64,000 nucleotides of DNA, taken from assembly GCA_946902985.2 (NCBI GenBank), contig OX336391.1:74191947-74255946 (forward strand). The letters run 5' to 3'. The DNA is from Meconema thalassinum. Taxonomy: Eukaryota > Arthropoda > Insecta > Orthoptera > Tettigoniidae. A program made the position numbers and the translations under genes. How positions within the stretch are numbered: position 1 is the stretch's first letter; every line of letters starts with the position of its first letter. Below the pieces are notes generated by a model. It did no database searches and was not told where the DNA came from. It worked only from the letters and a program-made list of their open reading frames with translations. Positions 35,079-45,939 of this stretch are shown one piece after another.

Positions 35079-35892
35079 TCACTGTCTGTTCATTACGTTA
35101 ATGGCACATGACGACACCTAAAAGCAAACAAAATAACCCATCACTCAATCAATCAATCAATCAATACTTGTAAATAAAACGTTAACGTTAATTGGCATTA
35201 ATATATCAAAACACCATTAAAAATAAACTGTATGTTGGCACTAACAGTCCCCCATGTACTTATTTTCTTTTTTATAAAGCTACAGTCATTTACATTCCCC
35301 CACCCTCCCTTTAACCAATATATAAACAAAAATGAATGTCATGTCATTTTGTTCACATTATCATGTTCAAACCTGTGGATATTCGTTGAGTCCATAGGGA
35401 ACCACCCGTAAATTAAATTTATTATTTTTATTTTTAGAAAATCCAACATGGCCTTGTACTTTTCCCAGTCAACAACAACAACATAGCCATTAATCAAGAA
35501 AGCAATCATTGTCCCAGTCATGTATAGGTAATGAATTTTTTTTGTCTACGAGTTTTCAGTAGTGGTAAAATGGAATAGCATTTTTAAGTTGGACTTACCT
35601 GAGTTTTAAACAGTTCACTCTTTGGCAGTGGTTTCGCTTTAGTGCGTTTCTGTTTTTTTTCAGCGACTGCTACGGCGGTAAGGCTATTCTTTCCAAGTTT
35701 CTAAAAATAAATAAAATAAACCGCTATAAATACCTAAATTCAGGTTAATACATACATTTCATAAAATAAAACATAAAACAAAAAATGAAACAAGTTAGTT
35801 TAAAAAAATCATCTCACCTTTACTTGCAGTGACTTGTTACTCTTCCCTTCTAGTGGGCTCAAAAGTGCAATGGTTTCTTCTCCCTCAGACAT
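35079..35892 (-). CDS. Small spliced basic protein, right arm
   Basis: Mirror three-exon gene: 35818-35892, 35599-35700 and 35079-35117, same splice sites and same 71-residue product as the left-arm copy. Intact splice sites in both arms support these exons being real. Confidence 0.5.
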
Positions 35893-36148
35893 GTAAGGTA
35901 TGCCGGTTATCTGCAAACAAATAAATAAAATCATTAATTACTTAATCAATAAATAATTGCTTGTAAATATATATATATTAATCAATAAATGTATAAATGA
36001 ATAAATATATAAATAAATACCTACCCCACAACAAGGTTAAGTATTTTCCACCAACACCAAAACTGTTAAACAAGACCAGGGGTTTCATGCAACGCAGTGT
36101 GTTGAAAGGTAGTCCACCCAAGTGAGAGTGGAAATGATAACGACATGT

Positions 36149-36157
36149 CTTTATATA
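36149..36157 (-). promoter_or_regulatory. TATA box, right arm
   Basis: Mirror of the left-arm TATATAAAG, about 260 bp upstream of the small spliced gene's ATG on the minus strand. Confidence 0.4.
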
Positions 36158-36929
36158 TGCTACGTTGCATGTATAATCATCTTTTCCCACGCTTTGAACA
36201 TTCTGTTATCGGTCACGTGGACAGCTAACGTCCCAGGCGAACACCTGTGGCGAATCAAATTTCACATGAACTTGCATTTTTTTCACGTACGAAGCAAAAC
36301 AGGATGTGACTTGTTAACAGTTATCGCGCATGTAGATAGATAACGTCCCAAGCGAACACCTGCGGTAGATCAAATTTCACGTCAACTTGCATTTTGTCAC
36401 GTACGAAGCAAGACAGGATGTCACTGGTTTAGCGTGCCTGTGGTTTCACACATGTGTGCACGCCTTTCGCACTTCCCTGCCAGGACAATGGTCAGATTAT
36501 TTCACCTTCAAGCGTCACCTGTTGTCAAGTCAGATCAACGCCTTCCAATAAGCTCAAATGACATTCACCTCCTGCTCCTCGGCAAGTTTGTTTTCTGTAC
36601 TCGCTTCGACCAACATAGAACCAAGTTCTCATCACCGTTTACACGTTAAAGGTAAAATATCAGAAAACGAACCCTCGCTCTGTCATACACCGGCCCGTCG
36701 AAATAGCGATTGTTCTATTGAACACAGCCACCATGGTCAACGACAGGTTCGTTGAAACACACACACACACACACACACCCAGCCATATCGTCTCTCTCAA
36801 CCACCACGCTTCATGAACATTATAAACAGGTAAAGAAAAAGAAAAAGTTTTTTCATCATGTATGGCGTTAGGCCCTTTGTGAATTATTTTTTGGAAAAAA
36901 TATCTGCCACACTCGAAAGGGGGCGTTAG

Positions 36930-37830
36930 CCCGAGTCCTAGGACACCTCGTACACGTCTCTAGCGTTATTGGTTCGTGACATATCGGCAAAAATCACAAA
37001 AAACACATGTTTACCCCAAAATCGAGTTTCCAAAATTTAAAAAAAATTACGAGTGGTCCATAGCAAAGAGGACGTCTTCCCGAATCCTTGGACCCGTCGT
37101 ACATGCCTCTAGCGTTATTGGTTCGTGAGATATCGGCAAAATCACAAAAAACACGTGTTTACCCCAAAATCGAGTTTCCAAATTTTTTTAAAAATTATAA
37201 CGAGTGGTCCATAGCAAAGAGGACGTCAGCCCGAGTCCTTGGATCCCTCGTTCATGCCTCTAGCATGATTGGTTCGCGAGATATAGCAAAAAGTCTAAAA
37301 TCACGTTTTTACCCCAAAAAGACTGTGTTTCCAGATTTTCACCTTTTCGACACCTACATTCCCGTAAAGAGCACGACGAGACGAAAAAAAACGAATCCAA
37401 GCACGCCCTCCTAGCATGGCTTCTTCCATTCCAAGGTCGCAGGGGCTCACCACTTGCTAAGTGGAGCAGCTCTCTCCTTACCCCACTACTTACAAAACAC
37501 AAATTTTTGATCTAGAGACTTGACATTTATTTTGGGGGTAGAGGGCATAGGGGCCTTTCATTTATGTCAAATAAACGTTTTTGTAGAGTTCCTAGTTTCC
37601 AAAATATAGGATTTTCAAAATTCGAGTGTTTTCAAAAAAAAACATAAAAGTAAAAAAGTTTCATTATATAAAATAAAGGGCATAAAGACCATTCGTTTGA
37701 GCCATGGCACAACGTTCTATCATGTTTAGTTTTCAAACTATCACCTAGTTTCGAAAACAAAAATTTTCAAAAAACATTTGAAAAATATAACGAGTGGTCC
37801 ATAGCAAAGAGGACGTCAGCCCGAGTCCAA
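36930..37830. repeat. Subterminal repeats, right end
   Basis: Inverted counterpart of the left subterminal repeats with about four copies, at about 36960, 37060, 37200 and 37790. The 37200 and 37790 copies share the GTGGTCCATAGC/AAGAGGACGTCAGCCCGAG block and flank the segment missing from the left arm. That points to deletion by recombination between direct repeats. Confidence 0.7.
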
Positions 37831-37948
37831 CGATACCTCATTTGTCAAAATCGGACCACGCGTTCGAGAGATATTTAACATGGCTGAGGCTTAGTAGTGG
37901 GGCAAGGAGGGTTCTAGAGTGCGTTGGAACCCCCCTCACTCCCCTACT

Positions 37949-38844
37949 ACTGCTTATCCCCACCCAACTAGTCTGTTCTCTCCCAGCGTTACCGCTTATC
38001 CCCTGCCAACTAGTCTGTTCTCTCCCAGCATTACTGCGTATCCCCTCCCAACTAGTCTGTTCTCTTCCAGCATTACTGCTTATCCCCTGCCAACTAGTAT
38101 GTTCTCTCCCAGCATTACTGCTTATCCCCTCCCAACTAGTCTGTTCTCTCCCAGCGTTACCGCTTATCCCCTGCCAACTAGTCTCTTCTCTCCCAGCATT
38201 ACCGCTTATCCCCTCCCAACTAGTCTGTTCCCTCCCAGCATTACTGCTTATCCCCTGCCAACTAGTCAGTTCTCTTCCAGCATTACTGCTTATCCCCGGC
38301 CAACTAGTATGTTCTCTCCCAGCATTACCGCTTATCCCCTCCCAACTGGTCTGTTCTCTCCCAGCGTTACCGCTTATCCCCTGCCAACTAGTCTGTTCTC
38401 TGCCAGCATTACAGCTTATCCCCTCCCAACCAGTCTGTTCCCTCCCAGCATTACTGCTTGTCCCCTGCCAACTAGTCTGTTCTCTTCCAGCATTACTGCT
38501 TATCCCCTGACAACTAGTCTGTTCACTCCTAGCGTTACTGCTTATTGTCTCCCAACTAGTCTGTTCCCTCCCAGCATTACTGCTTATCCCCTGCCAACTA
38601 GTCTGTTCTTTTCCAGCATTTCCGCTTATCCCCTGCAAACTAGTCTGTTCTCTCCCAGCATTACTGCTTATCCCCTCCCAACTAGTCTGTTCCCTCCCAG
38701 CATTACTGCTTATCCCCTGCCAACTAGTCAGTTCTCTCCCAGCATTACTGCTTATCCCCTGCCAACTAGTCTGTTCTCTTCCAGCATTACTGCTTATCCC
38801 CTGCCAACTAGTCTGTTCTCTCCCAGCATTACTGCTTATCCCCC
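37949..38844. repeat. 42-bp satellite between palindrome and LINE
   Basis: About 21 monomers continuing the array. The first six bases are the ACTGCT target duplication. The array ends at TTATCCCCC where the LINE begins. Confidence 0.96.
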
Positions 38845-38854
38845 TTATCAGTTG

Positions 38855-39898
38855 GCAGTCAAAGTGAAAGGTCGTGTTTTTCCCGAGCTCTCAGGTGTGC
38901 TGGAGTGTTATCGGGCGAGGATCGGACTGTGGTATGCGAAGGGTAGTCGGGATTTCCGGTGTTTGTGTGTGCGTACGGGCCCTAGCAACTTGTGGTTCAT
39001 AGCCCTAGTGATAGCTGCATTGCTAGTTATTGGTGGAGTGGAAGTGAATCCAGGGCCTGTTACTCCAAATGTGAATCAGGCAAATGATCCAGTGGCAGCT
39101 TTAAAGTGTTCGACGTGCAGTAAAACATTGAAGAATGGTGTTGAGTGTGGACTATGTAAGAAATGGTTTCACTTCGGCTGTATTAAGGTCATGAAGGAGG
39201 ATTGTGATGTCGGAAATTGGTTTTGTAAAGTATGTGATACGCCGGACTGTTTGAGGGTGCAAATCAATGCAAGGGATCAAATAATACAGGAACTTAGAGC
39301 AACGCTTCGTGAATCAGAGGAAACGGTGAAGGATGTGACTGAACGGCTTTCTACTGGGATCAGTGTGGAAGAGGGCGTGCAGGAGCAAACTGAGGATGAC
39401 GTTATCATAATGGGTGATTCTATGATACGATGGAGTGCGAATATCTCGAGGAAATCAGGTGCGAAATTGCGGTGTTATCCGGGGATTAAAATTGACCAGC
39501 TTGCCCAACAAGTGGAAGAATCAAATGTAGAGGACTGTGAAAAATTTAAAGTGTTGTTGCTACATGTTGGGACGAACGATTTGAAGAAGAGGGCTACAGC
39601 TGATTACATCATGGGGGAGCTCTACGAACTAGGCAGAAAAGCTAAAAGCAAGTTTAGAAATGCAAAAATTATAATGAGTGGCATTGTTCGGCGAGGAGAT
39701 GTTCCGTTAAGGCGAGTTAAGACTGTAAATGACCGCATGGACTGGGTATGTGCACAACTGGGATTAGTGTACGTAGAAGCTGACTGCTGGATTGGTGGCC
39801 GTGACTTCGCCCGAGACGGGCTGCATCTAAATCGACGGGGCGCTTTCAATCTAGGGAGCCTACATAACAGGGTCATCGGTTCGTGCCGGCTTTTGTGA
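38855..39898 (+). CDS. LINE ORF1: 2A motif, PHD finger, SGNH esterase
   Basis: About 347 codons, counting from the LINE/satellite junction. In order: a basic N-terminal stretch, a hydrophobic segment (LWFIALVIAALLVI), a 2A-like GGVEVNPGP, a C4HC3 PHD-type finger (CSTCSK...CGLCKKWFHFGC...WFCKVC), a short coiled coil, and an SGNH/GDSL hydrolase-like domain (IIMGDSM, LLHVGTND, DGLHLN). This is the classic CR1/L2 ORF1 layout; such proteins bind RNA, and the esterase may act on lipids or membranes. No ATG lies between the satellite and the 2A motif, so the natural start is lost or upstream. The stop is TGA, with ORF2 open in the same frame directly after it. Confidence 0.88.
   Translation, partial: AVKVKGRVFPELSGVLECYRARIGLWYAKGSRDFRCLCVRTGPSNLWFIALVIAALLVIGGVEVNPGPVTPNVNQANDPVAALKCSTCSKTLKNGVECGLCKKWFHFGCIKVMKEDCDVGNWFCKVCDTPDCLRVQINARDQIIQELRATLRESEETVKDVTERLSTGISVEEGVQEQTEDDVIIMGDSMIRWSANISRKSGAKLRCYPGIKIDQLAQQVEESNVEDCEKFKVLLLHVGTNDLKKRATADYIMGELYELGRKAKSKFRNAKIIMSGIVRRGDVPLRRVKTVNDRMDWVCAQLGLVYVEADCWIGGRDFARDGLHLNRRGAFNLGSLHNRVIGSCRLL
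39032..39058 (+). other. 2A-like peptide motif in ORF1
   Basis: GGVEVNPGP after a hydrophobic run. The 2A consensus is D(V/I)ExNPGP; here the first D is G. 2A peptides make the ribosome skip the bond between G and the final P. They are known in CR1/L2-type ORF1 proteins, where the upstream hydrophobic part can act as a signal sequence. Confidence 0.75.
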
Positions 39899-40690
39899 GG
39901 AGGAGCAGGTCCAGAGGTTGCCAGCCGATGGGAACAGAAGGAGCTATTTAGAGATATTTGCTGCGGAGGTAAGACTGTAAGATTACTGCAGGTTAATTGT
40001 CAGAGTTTAGGAAATAAATTAATTGAATTTTGGCATCTTGTAGAGACATATTCTCCGGACATTGTCATTGCAACTGAATCTTGGTTAATTGAGGACATAA
40101 ATAGTAGCGAAATAATTCAAGGGACCTACGAAATGTACAGAAGGGATCGGGGGAAGCGAGGCGGTGGGCTATTTATTTGTGTGCGCAAAAATATAGCTAG
40201 TTTCTTAAAGTGGGCTGATATGGTTCATGAAATGTTATGTGTACAAATTTCGGATAAAGGAAATAAATTCCCTCTTCAGGTGATAGGGGCGTATAGAGCA
40301 CCGAAAGATAACTTTTCTCTCCTCGAAACACTGTATGATAAAACTTGTACGGGTAATGCTATGAAAAAGAGCATAATAATTGCTGGAGATTTAAACCTCC
40401 CCAAAGTAGACTGGTCTGGTGAGTCAACTAGCTGTGGTCAAGCTCAGAGCGCTGCAAATAAATTCTTAAGGGAGGGGGATTTTGCCAAGTAGTTGACTTC
40501 CCAACTAGAGACAATAATACCTTAGATGTTTATCTCGTAAGGCCTGTAGAGCTGTATATTAACGGTCTGAAAGTACCAGGAATTAGTGACCATTCTGGGG
40601 TTGAATTAAATATTAGATATGGTGACATTACAAAATTAGACTCTGATGTAGCAAAAAAAGGTCATATTCCAGTATCGCAGAGCGGATCAG
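39899..40690 (+). pseudogene. LINE ORF2, AP endonuclease part, frameshifted
   Basis: Reads from just after the ORF1 TGA, in the same frame and with no ATG: LLQVNCQSLGNK, then TESWL, RRDRGKRGGGLFI and AGDLNLPKVDW. At about 40470 an extra G in GAGGGGGATT shifts the frame; the next frame contains VDFPTRDNNTLD and GISDHSG, completing the APE-type catalytic set (N, E, R, D, SDH). A second shift at about 40656, in the A-rich GCAAAAAAAGG, leads into the RT frame. The enzyme would nick target DNA to prime reverse transcription. Confidence 0.85.
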
Positions 40691-42649
40691 GGCAAGTTTC
40701 AGGGGTATTTGAATGAGCTATTTGTAGGATGGGCATCGGAAGGAAATCACATTAATATCCTGTGGACTAACTTTTTGAAAATTTTAAATAGCGCTGTTGA
40801 TAAATTTGTCCCATTTAAATTGCTGAAACAAAACCAAGATCCTGAGTATTACACACGAGAAATTAGGAGTCGAAAACGGAAAATTAGGAAATTATACAAT
40901 AAAAGACATGAAAGTGACAAGTATATGTTGAAATTTAAGTCCTTATCAAGAGAGCTCGTCTTAAAAAAGAGGGCTGCTCATGACAGTTATATGCAAGGTT
41001 TACTTGGTTCGAGAGGTGATGGGTGGAAAAAAAAATACAGTTATGTTAGGAGAAGAAAGGGAAATTCAAATAATTTGTCGATGATAATGTCCGGTGACGG
41101 TAAATTAATTACTGTGAAACAGGCCATTGCTAATGAATTAAATGTCTTTTACGGTAGTGTGTTCAATAAATTCTATGTATCAAAGGGTCCTGATAATATT
41201 GTTAGTGAAGTACTTAAACTAGGAGGTAGGGCCGTGGCCCGATACTTGGAGGTGATGTTTAATGTGTCCATAAACAAAGCGCAAATCCCAGATGACTGGA
41301 AAAGAGCTACGGTAGTCCCAATATTTAAGGGAGGGAGCAGACTTGAATTGGGCAACTACAGGCCGGTTAGCCTTACGTCCATCGTTTGTAAACAGATGGA
41401 GCATCCCATTTGCGACTACTTGAGGGAACAGTGGGAAACATTATCATGGTTTAATGATAAGCAACATGGATTTCGGAAAAGTTACTCATGCGAGAGTCAG
41501 ATGCTATCCCTTTTTCAAGACATTAGCGAATCGTTAGACCATGGAGTTTCAGTCGACGCCGTGGTTATAGATTTTGCGAAGGCATTTGATGTCGTGCCGC
41601 ACGACATGCAACTCCATAAATTAGCTTCGACTAAGATTGATAGAAGAGTAATTTTATGGATCCAAGAATTTTTGACGGGTCGTTCCCAGAAAGTGAAAGT
41701 CGAAGGCATATTCTCAGATGAAATTACCGTAACGTCCGGTATCCCTCAGGGCAGCGTAATCGGAACTTTGTTATTTTTGGCGTTTATAAATGACTTACCA
41801 AATGGGATTCACAGTGACTGTCGGTTGTTTGCGGATGATTTTGTAATATATCGAAAGATACATGACTCACAAGACAATGCAGTGCTTAAAGAGGACCTGA
41901 ACCAGGTCTATAAGTGGGCGATTGTAAATAAAATGAAAATAAACACAAGAAAATGTAGTCTCTTAAAAATAGGGAAAGTGCGAAGGCAGGATTTTCAATA
42001 TAACATTGGCTCGGAAATACTTGTAAAAGAAGATTCTTGCAAATATTTGGGCGTTCACGTAAGGAATGATATGAAATGGAGTAGTCATGTAGGATGTGTA
42101 GTTTCAAAAGCTTACAAATCCCTGCACTTTGTAATGAGGGTATTAAAAGGAAGTAGTACCTCTGCTAAAGAATTAGGCTATTTGTCACTTGTAAGACCTA
42201 TTCTGGAATATGCCTCGGCGGTTTGGTATCCATATCAAGTAGGGCTCATCAATGAGTTGGAAATGGTACAAAGAAAGGCCGCTAGATTTGTGCTCAGTGA
42301 CTTTAATCTCAGGAGCAGTGTGAGCCGTATGTTAAAGAAACTTGGGTGGGAACAACTGGAGGCTAGGAGGATGATATCTAGACTATGCGCTATGTACAAC
42401 ACGTATACAAATCAACCAGCATGGGGTGAGCTTAGCAAACGATTGGGAAAGCCCACTTACATGAGTAGGAGCGATCATCCTTTCAAAGTTAAGGGCCGAC
42501 CACAGCGAACAAATTGTGGTAAATATTCTTTTGTAAACCGTGCCATTGATAACTGGAACTCTCTACCTGCCGCAGTCTTAGAGCCTTTTCCCAAACATAT
42601 AGGTGTGTTTAAGAAAAGACTGACTATTTGTGTAAATACACCAGTTTAA
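40664..42649 (+). pseudogene. LINE ORF2, reverse transcriptase part
   Basis: Open frame from about FQYRRADQGKFQG to the stop at 42649. It includes the RT signatures KRATVVPIFKGG, NYRPVSLTS, KQHGFRKSYSC, AVVIDFAKAFD (motif A), SGIPQGSVIG (motif B) and LFADDFVIY (motif C, FADD instead of the usual YADD), plus the C-terminal region with NWNSLPAAV. At about 41170, VFNKF runs straight into YVSKGPDNI, so roughly 50-70 residues normally found here seem to be missing, without a frame change. The copy is not functional because of this gap and the upstream frameshifts. Confidence 0.9.
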
Positions 42650-42660
42650 TTGTTGTATAA

Positions 42661-42760
42661 TTGTTATTGAATTGTTATGTATTATTATTTATTTGTTATG
42701 TATATCCAATTTGCCACCGGGGGACACACCCCCCATTACAATTAAATGAATGAATGAATG
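42661..42760 (+). other. LINE 3' UTR end and AATG tail
   Basis: Short 3' UTR with GCCACCGGGGGACACACCCC, then ATTAAATGAATGAATGAATG. Ending in a short tandem repeat instead of poly(A) is typical of L2/CR1-type LINEs. Confidence 0.8.
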
Positions 42761-43912
42761 AACTAGTCTGTTCTCTCCCAGCGTTACCGCTTATCCCCTG
42801 CCAACTAGTCTGTTCTCTCCCAGCATACTGCTTATCCCCTCCCAACTAGTCTGTTCCCTCCCAGCATTACCGCTTATCCCCTCCCAACTAGTCTGTTCCC
42901 TCCCAGCATTACCGCTTATCCCCTGTCAACTAGTCTCTTCTCTCCCAGCATTACCGCTTATCCCCTCCCTACTAGTCTGTTCTTTCCCAGCGTTACCACT
43001 TATCCCCTGCCAACTAGTCTGTTCTCTCCCAGCATTACCGCTTATCCCCTGCCAACTAGTCTTTTCTCTCCCAGCATTACTGCTTATCCCCTCCCAACTA
43101 GTCTGTTGCCTCCCAACTAGTCTGTTCTCTCCCAGTATTACTGCTTATCCCCACCCAAGTAGTCTGTTCCCTCCCAGCATTCCTGCTTATCCCCTCCCAA
43201 CTAGTCTGTTGCCTCCCAACTAGTTTGTTCTCTCCCAGTGTTCCCGCTTATCCTCTCCCAACTAGTCTGTTCCCTCCCAGCATTACCGCTTATCCCCTGC
43301 CAACTAGTCTGTTCCCTCCCAGCATTACTGCTTATCCCCTGCCAACTAGTCTGTTCTCTCCCAGCATTACCGCTTATCCCCTGCCAACTAGTCTCTTCTC
43401 TCCCAGTATTCCCGCTTATCCTCTACCAACTAGTCTGTTATCTCCCAGCATTACCGCTTATCCCCTCCCTACTAGTCTGTTCTCTCCCAGCATTCCTGCT
43501 TATCCCCTGCCAACTAGTCTGTTCTCTCCCAGCACCCATCATTACTGCTTATCCCCTCCCAACTAGTCTGTTCTCTCCCAGCATTCCTGCTTATCCCCTC
43601 CCAACTAGTTTGTTATCTCCCAGCATTCCTGCTTATCCCCTGCCAACTAGTCTGTTCTCTCCCAGCACCCATCATTACTGCTTATCCCCTCCCAACTAGT
43701 CTGTTCTCTCCTAGCATTACTGCTTATCCCCTCCCAACTAGTCTGTTCTCTCCCAGCATTCCTGCTTATCCCCTGCCAACTAGTCTGTTCTCTCCTAGCA
43801 CCCAGCATTACTGCTTATCCCCACCCAACTTGTCTGTTCTCTCCTAGCATTACTGCTTATCCCCTGCCAACTTGTCTGTTCTTTCCCGGCAATAATGCTT
43901 ATCCCCTGCCAA
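42761..43912. repeat. 42-bp satellite, right-hand block
   Basis: Continuation of the array to its right edge at CCCCTGCCAA. It includes local variants with a CACCCATCATTACTGC insertion at about 43535, 43665 and 43800, and several CCTCCCAACTAG short units. Confidence 0.95.
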
Positions 43913-44024
43913 GGTTTGCTGAAATTAATTATACAAACAATTCAACAGTTTTTCCTTTTTTCTTACCAACTTTAATTTTCACCAATGACTGGACAGTTGT
44001 TTCTTAACTCACCTTAAAGTAACA

Positions 44025-44545
44025 CGCTGTGGACGGTCTCCCATCTTCAAAATGTTTGGTGTTCTTGGGGAAGTCGTTTCCTGTGTTTAGATAGTAGTAC
44101 TATTGCCACTACAATGGGCGAGGCTCTCCACATTTGCTGTGCATACAATAACACGCTGTGGAGGGTCTCCCATCTTCAGAATGTTTGGTGTGCTTGGGGA
44201 AGTCCCTTCCTGTGTTTCGATAGTAGTACTATTGCCACTACAATGGGCGAGGCTCTCCACATTTGCTTTGCATACAATAACACGCTGTGGAGGGTCTCCC
44301 ATCTTCAGAATGTTTGGTGTGCTTGGGGAAGTCCCTTCCTGTGTTTCGATATTAGTACTATTGCGACTACAATGGGCGAGGCTCTCCACATTTGCTGTGC
44401 GTACAATAACACGCTGTGGAGGGTCTCCCATCTTCAGAATGTTTGGTGTGCTTGGGGAAGTCCCTTCCTGTGTTTCGATAGTAGTACTATTGCCACTACA
44501 ATGGGCGAGGCTCTCCACATTTGCTGTGCTTAAAGTAACACGCTG
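44025..44545. repeat. 129-bp tandem repeat, about four copies
   Basis: ACAATGGGCGAGGC recurs at 44111, 44240, 44369 and 44498, an exact 129-bp period. Units also carry AACACGCTGTGGAGGG and TTCGATAGTAGTACTATTGC. As 129 is 43 codons, three frames stay open across the array; I do not call these genes. Confidence 0.93.
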
Positions 44546-44576
44546 TGGGGAGTTTCCAGTTCAATGGTGAGAGCAA

Positions 44577-44650
44577 ATTCCTAAGACTAGGAAAGATCCA
44601 AAACTTATCAGCAGTTATAGGCCTATTTGTCACACAAATGGGCTATGTAA
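44577..44650 (+). pseudogene. Non-LTR reverse transcriptase fragment
   Basis: Reads IPKTRKDPKLISSYRPI, matching the IPKPGK...SSYRPISLL motif of Jockey-type RTs. The fragment is short and surrounded by repeats. A second fragment with the same motif is at 49293. Confidence 0.55.
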
Positions 44651-45939
44651 TGAGCCCTTGATTACGATGTTTGGAAATGTAGAAATATATATAACTAGCA
44701 GAAGTACCCGTTTATCGAACGGTGTTGTATATTAACACCAGACATTATCAATTGAGCTACTGTTGCAATGATTAGCGGTTTGTCATTCCTTCATAAGTTT
44801 ATCGGAACGAAGTTAGTTTTCTGGGCTTATCACACACACTGTTAATTTAAGGGCCTTAAAATGTGATTTTCGGAGACCCCTCATAGACTCGCGAATTTTG
44901 TGTCTCACAATGAGAAGCGCAACATATGCTTTGATCGACCTTCTAGGATAATTTTTATATTTCGCCTATTTTAGCATGTATTTTGAGAAGTTTTTCCTTA
45001 TATCCACCCTTCTACTGTATGAAAAGTACGGTGAGGAGTTTTATAAATGATTGGTGTGTTGACTCATGTTTACCATACCTAAGTTTACGATGCACCAAGC
45101 ATCCGGACACGATTTATAGGCGTACATAAAGATACACAGAAAGGCAGACAGACAATTCTATTGTCTACAACATATCACCCAGATAATATGGGTATATCTA
45201 CCACACAGTATCAAACAAAATCATCCTTACGATGAACCCGTATGTCGACAAAAAAAAAAGTTAAAATGTGCTCTCAAACTAAATTCACCTAACGTGTACT
45301 TCCTGACGTGAAATAGATTTGAAAGCCTTGTAGACGAAACGCAATACACCTTACACCAAAAATTACCCTCTACTTTGTGTTAGGTCCCCATACACAGGAA
45401 GACCTCTTTCATAAATTATAAAAGCTTGTGGTGCATGAAAATTCAGGTTCTTTAGCCTCAAATGGCCCAAATTCCTAAAAGCCGCAAAAAATGCTGGTTC
45501 AATTCAGGAATCTTTGAAAATAATGTTGCTGTTTGGAGATATAATAGACTTTCTGTACTATATGTTGCACGTGAAATTGCATGAAAAAATTCTAGGTTAC
45601 CCCTTGACCCCCTTAATTGCATTGACGAATTATACAGTCTACGTTGGATCCGTGATAACCTTATAGCCATTTGCAAACTTTCACAGAAATGTAATAAATG
45701 GAGTAGCCTAATAATAATATCGTATGGCCTCGGGTGCCGGGTGCAAGCTTCGCAATTTGACACTCAGAGGGTAGCTTGCATGTCGAAATTTCGTTGTTCC
45801 TTGAATCACTATGAAAGTCAAGGAGGGTAGATATCTAAGCTCCTTGAACTCTATAGCACTTTCTAGCAGAGAAATGAGGAACTTTGTGTTGGCGGACTCT
45901 GCTGAGATTAATTTTGCCATTATGAACACGGCCTACTGA

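Larger units (their letters stand above)
24212..37948. mobile_element. 13.7-kb palindromic element, Polinton/Maverick-like ends
   Basis: An inverted repeat with arms of about 6.5 and 7.2 kb and only a 34-nt spacer. Outer ends begin AGTAGGGGAGTGAGG on each strand and are flanked by ACTGCT (24206-24211 and 37949-37954). Excising the element plus one ACTGCT restores a perfect satellite monomer. Six-bp duplications, AG-starting ends and very long terminal inverted repeats are features of Polintons/Mavericks; Dada elements also make 6-7 bp duplications. Each arm holds the same five genes. No PolB, integrase, packaging ATPase, maturation protease or capsid gene is visible, so it is probably a non-autonomous fold-back derivative or a new cargo-bearing element. 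Confidence 0.8.
30733..37948 (-). repeat. Right arm of the palindrome
   Basis: Inverted copy of the left arm. It keeps about 590 bp (about 37205-37790) that the left arm lacks, including another diverged copy of the subterminal repeat and AT-rich sequence with no recognised gene. Confidence 0.92.
38845..42760 (+). mobile_element. CR1/L2-group non-LTR retrotransposon (LINE)
   Basis: Two-ORF LINE inserted in the satellite. ORF1 carries a 2A-like motif, PHD finger and SGNH esterase; ORF2 carries AP endonuclease and RT. The 3' end is a short (AATG)n tail, as in L2/CR1-type elements. No target duplication is evident: the satellite breaks at TTATCCCCC and resumes at AACTAGTCTG, missing a few bases. 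The 5' end is probably truncated, since no ATG precedes the ORF1 domains. Confidence 0.92.

Noticed and set aside
24212..37948. Palindrome as a pure assembly mirror artefact
   Set aside because: The arms differ by indels, microsatellite lengths, substitutions and a 590-bp segment, and both junctions restore the satellite exactly. A mis-join of two alleles is still possible and is noted as a refuting outcome.
37919..38854. Satellite-derived N-terminal extension of LINE ORF1
   Set aside because: It begins at a GTG codon inside the palindrome end and reads through satellite into the LINE; the fusion is a by-product of insertion.
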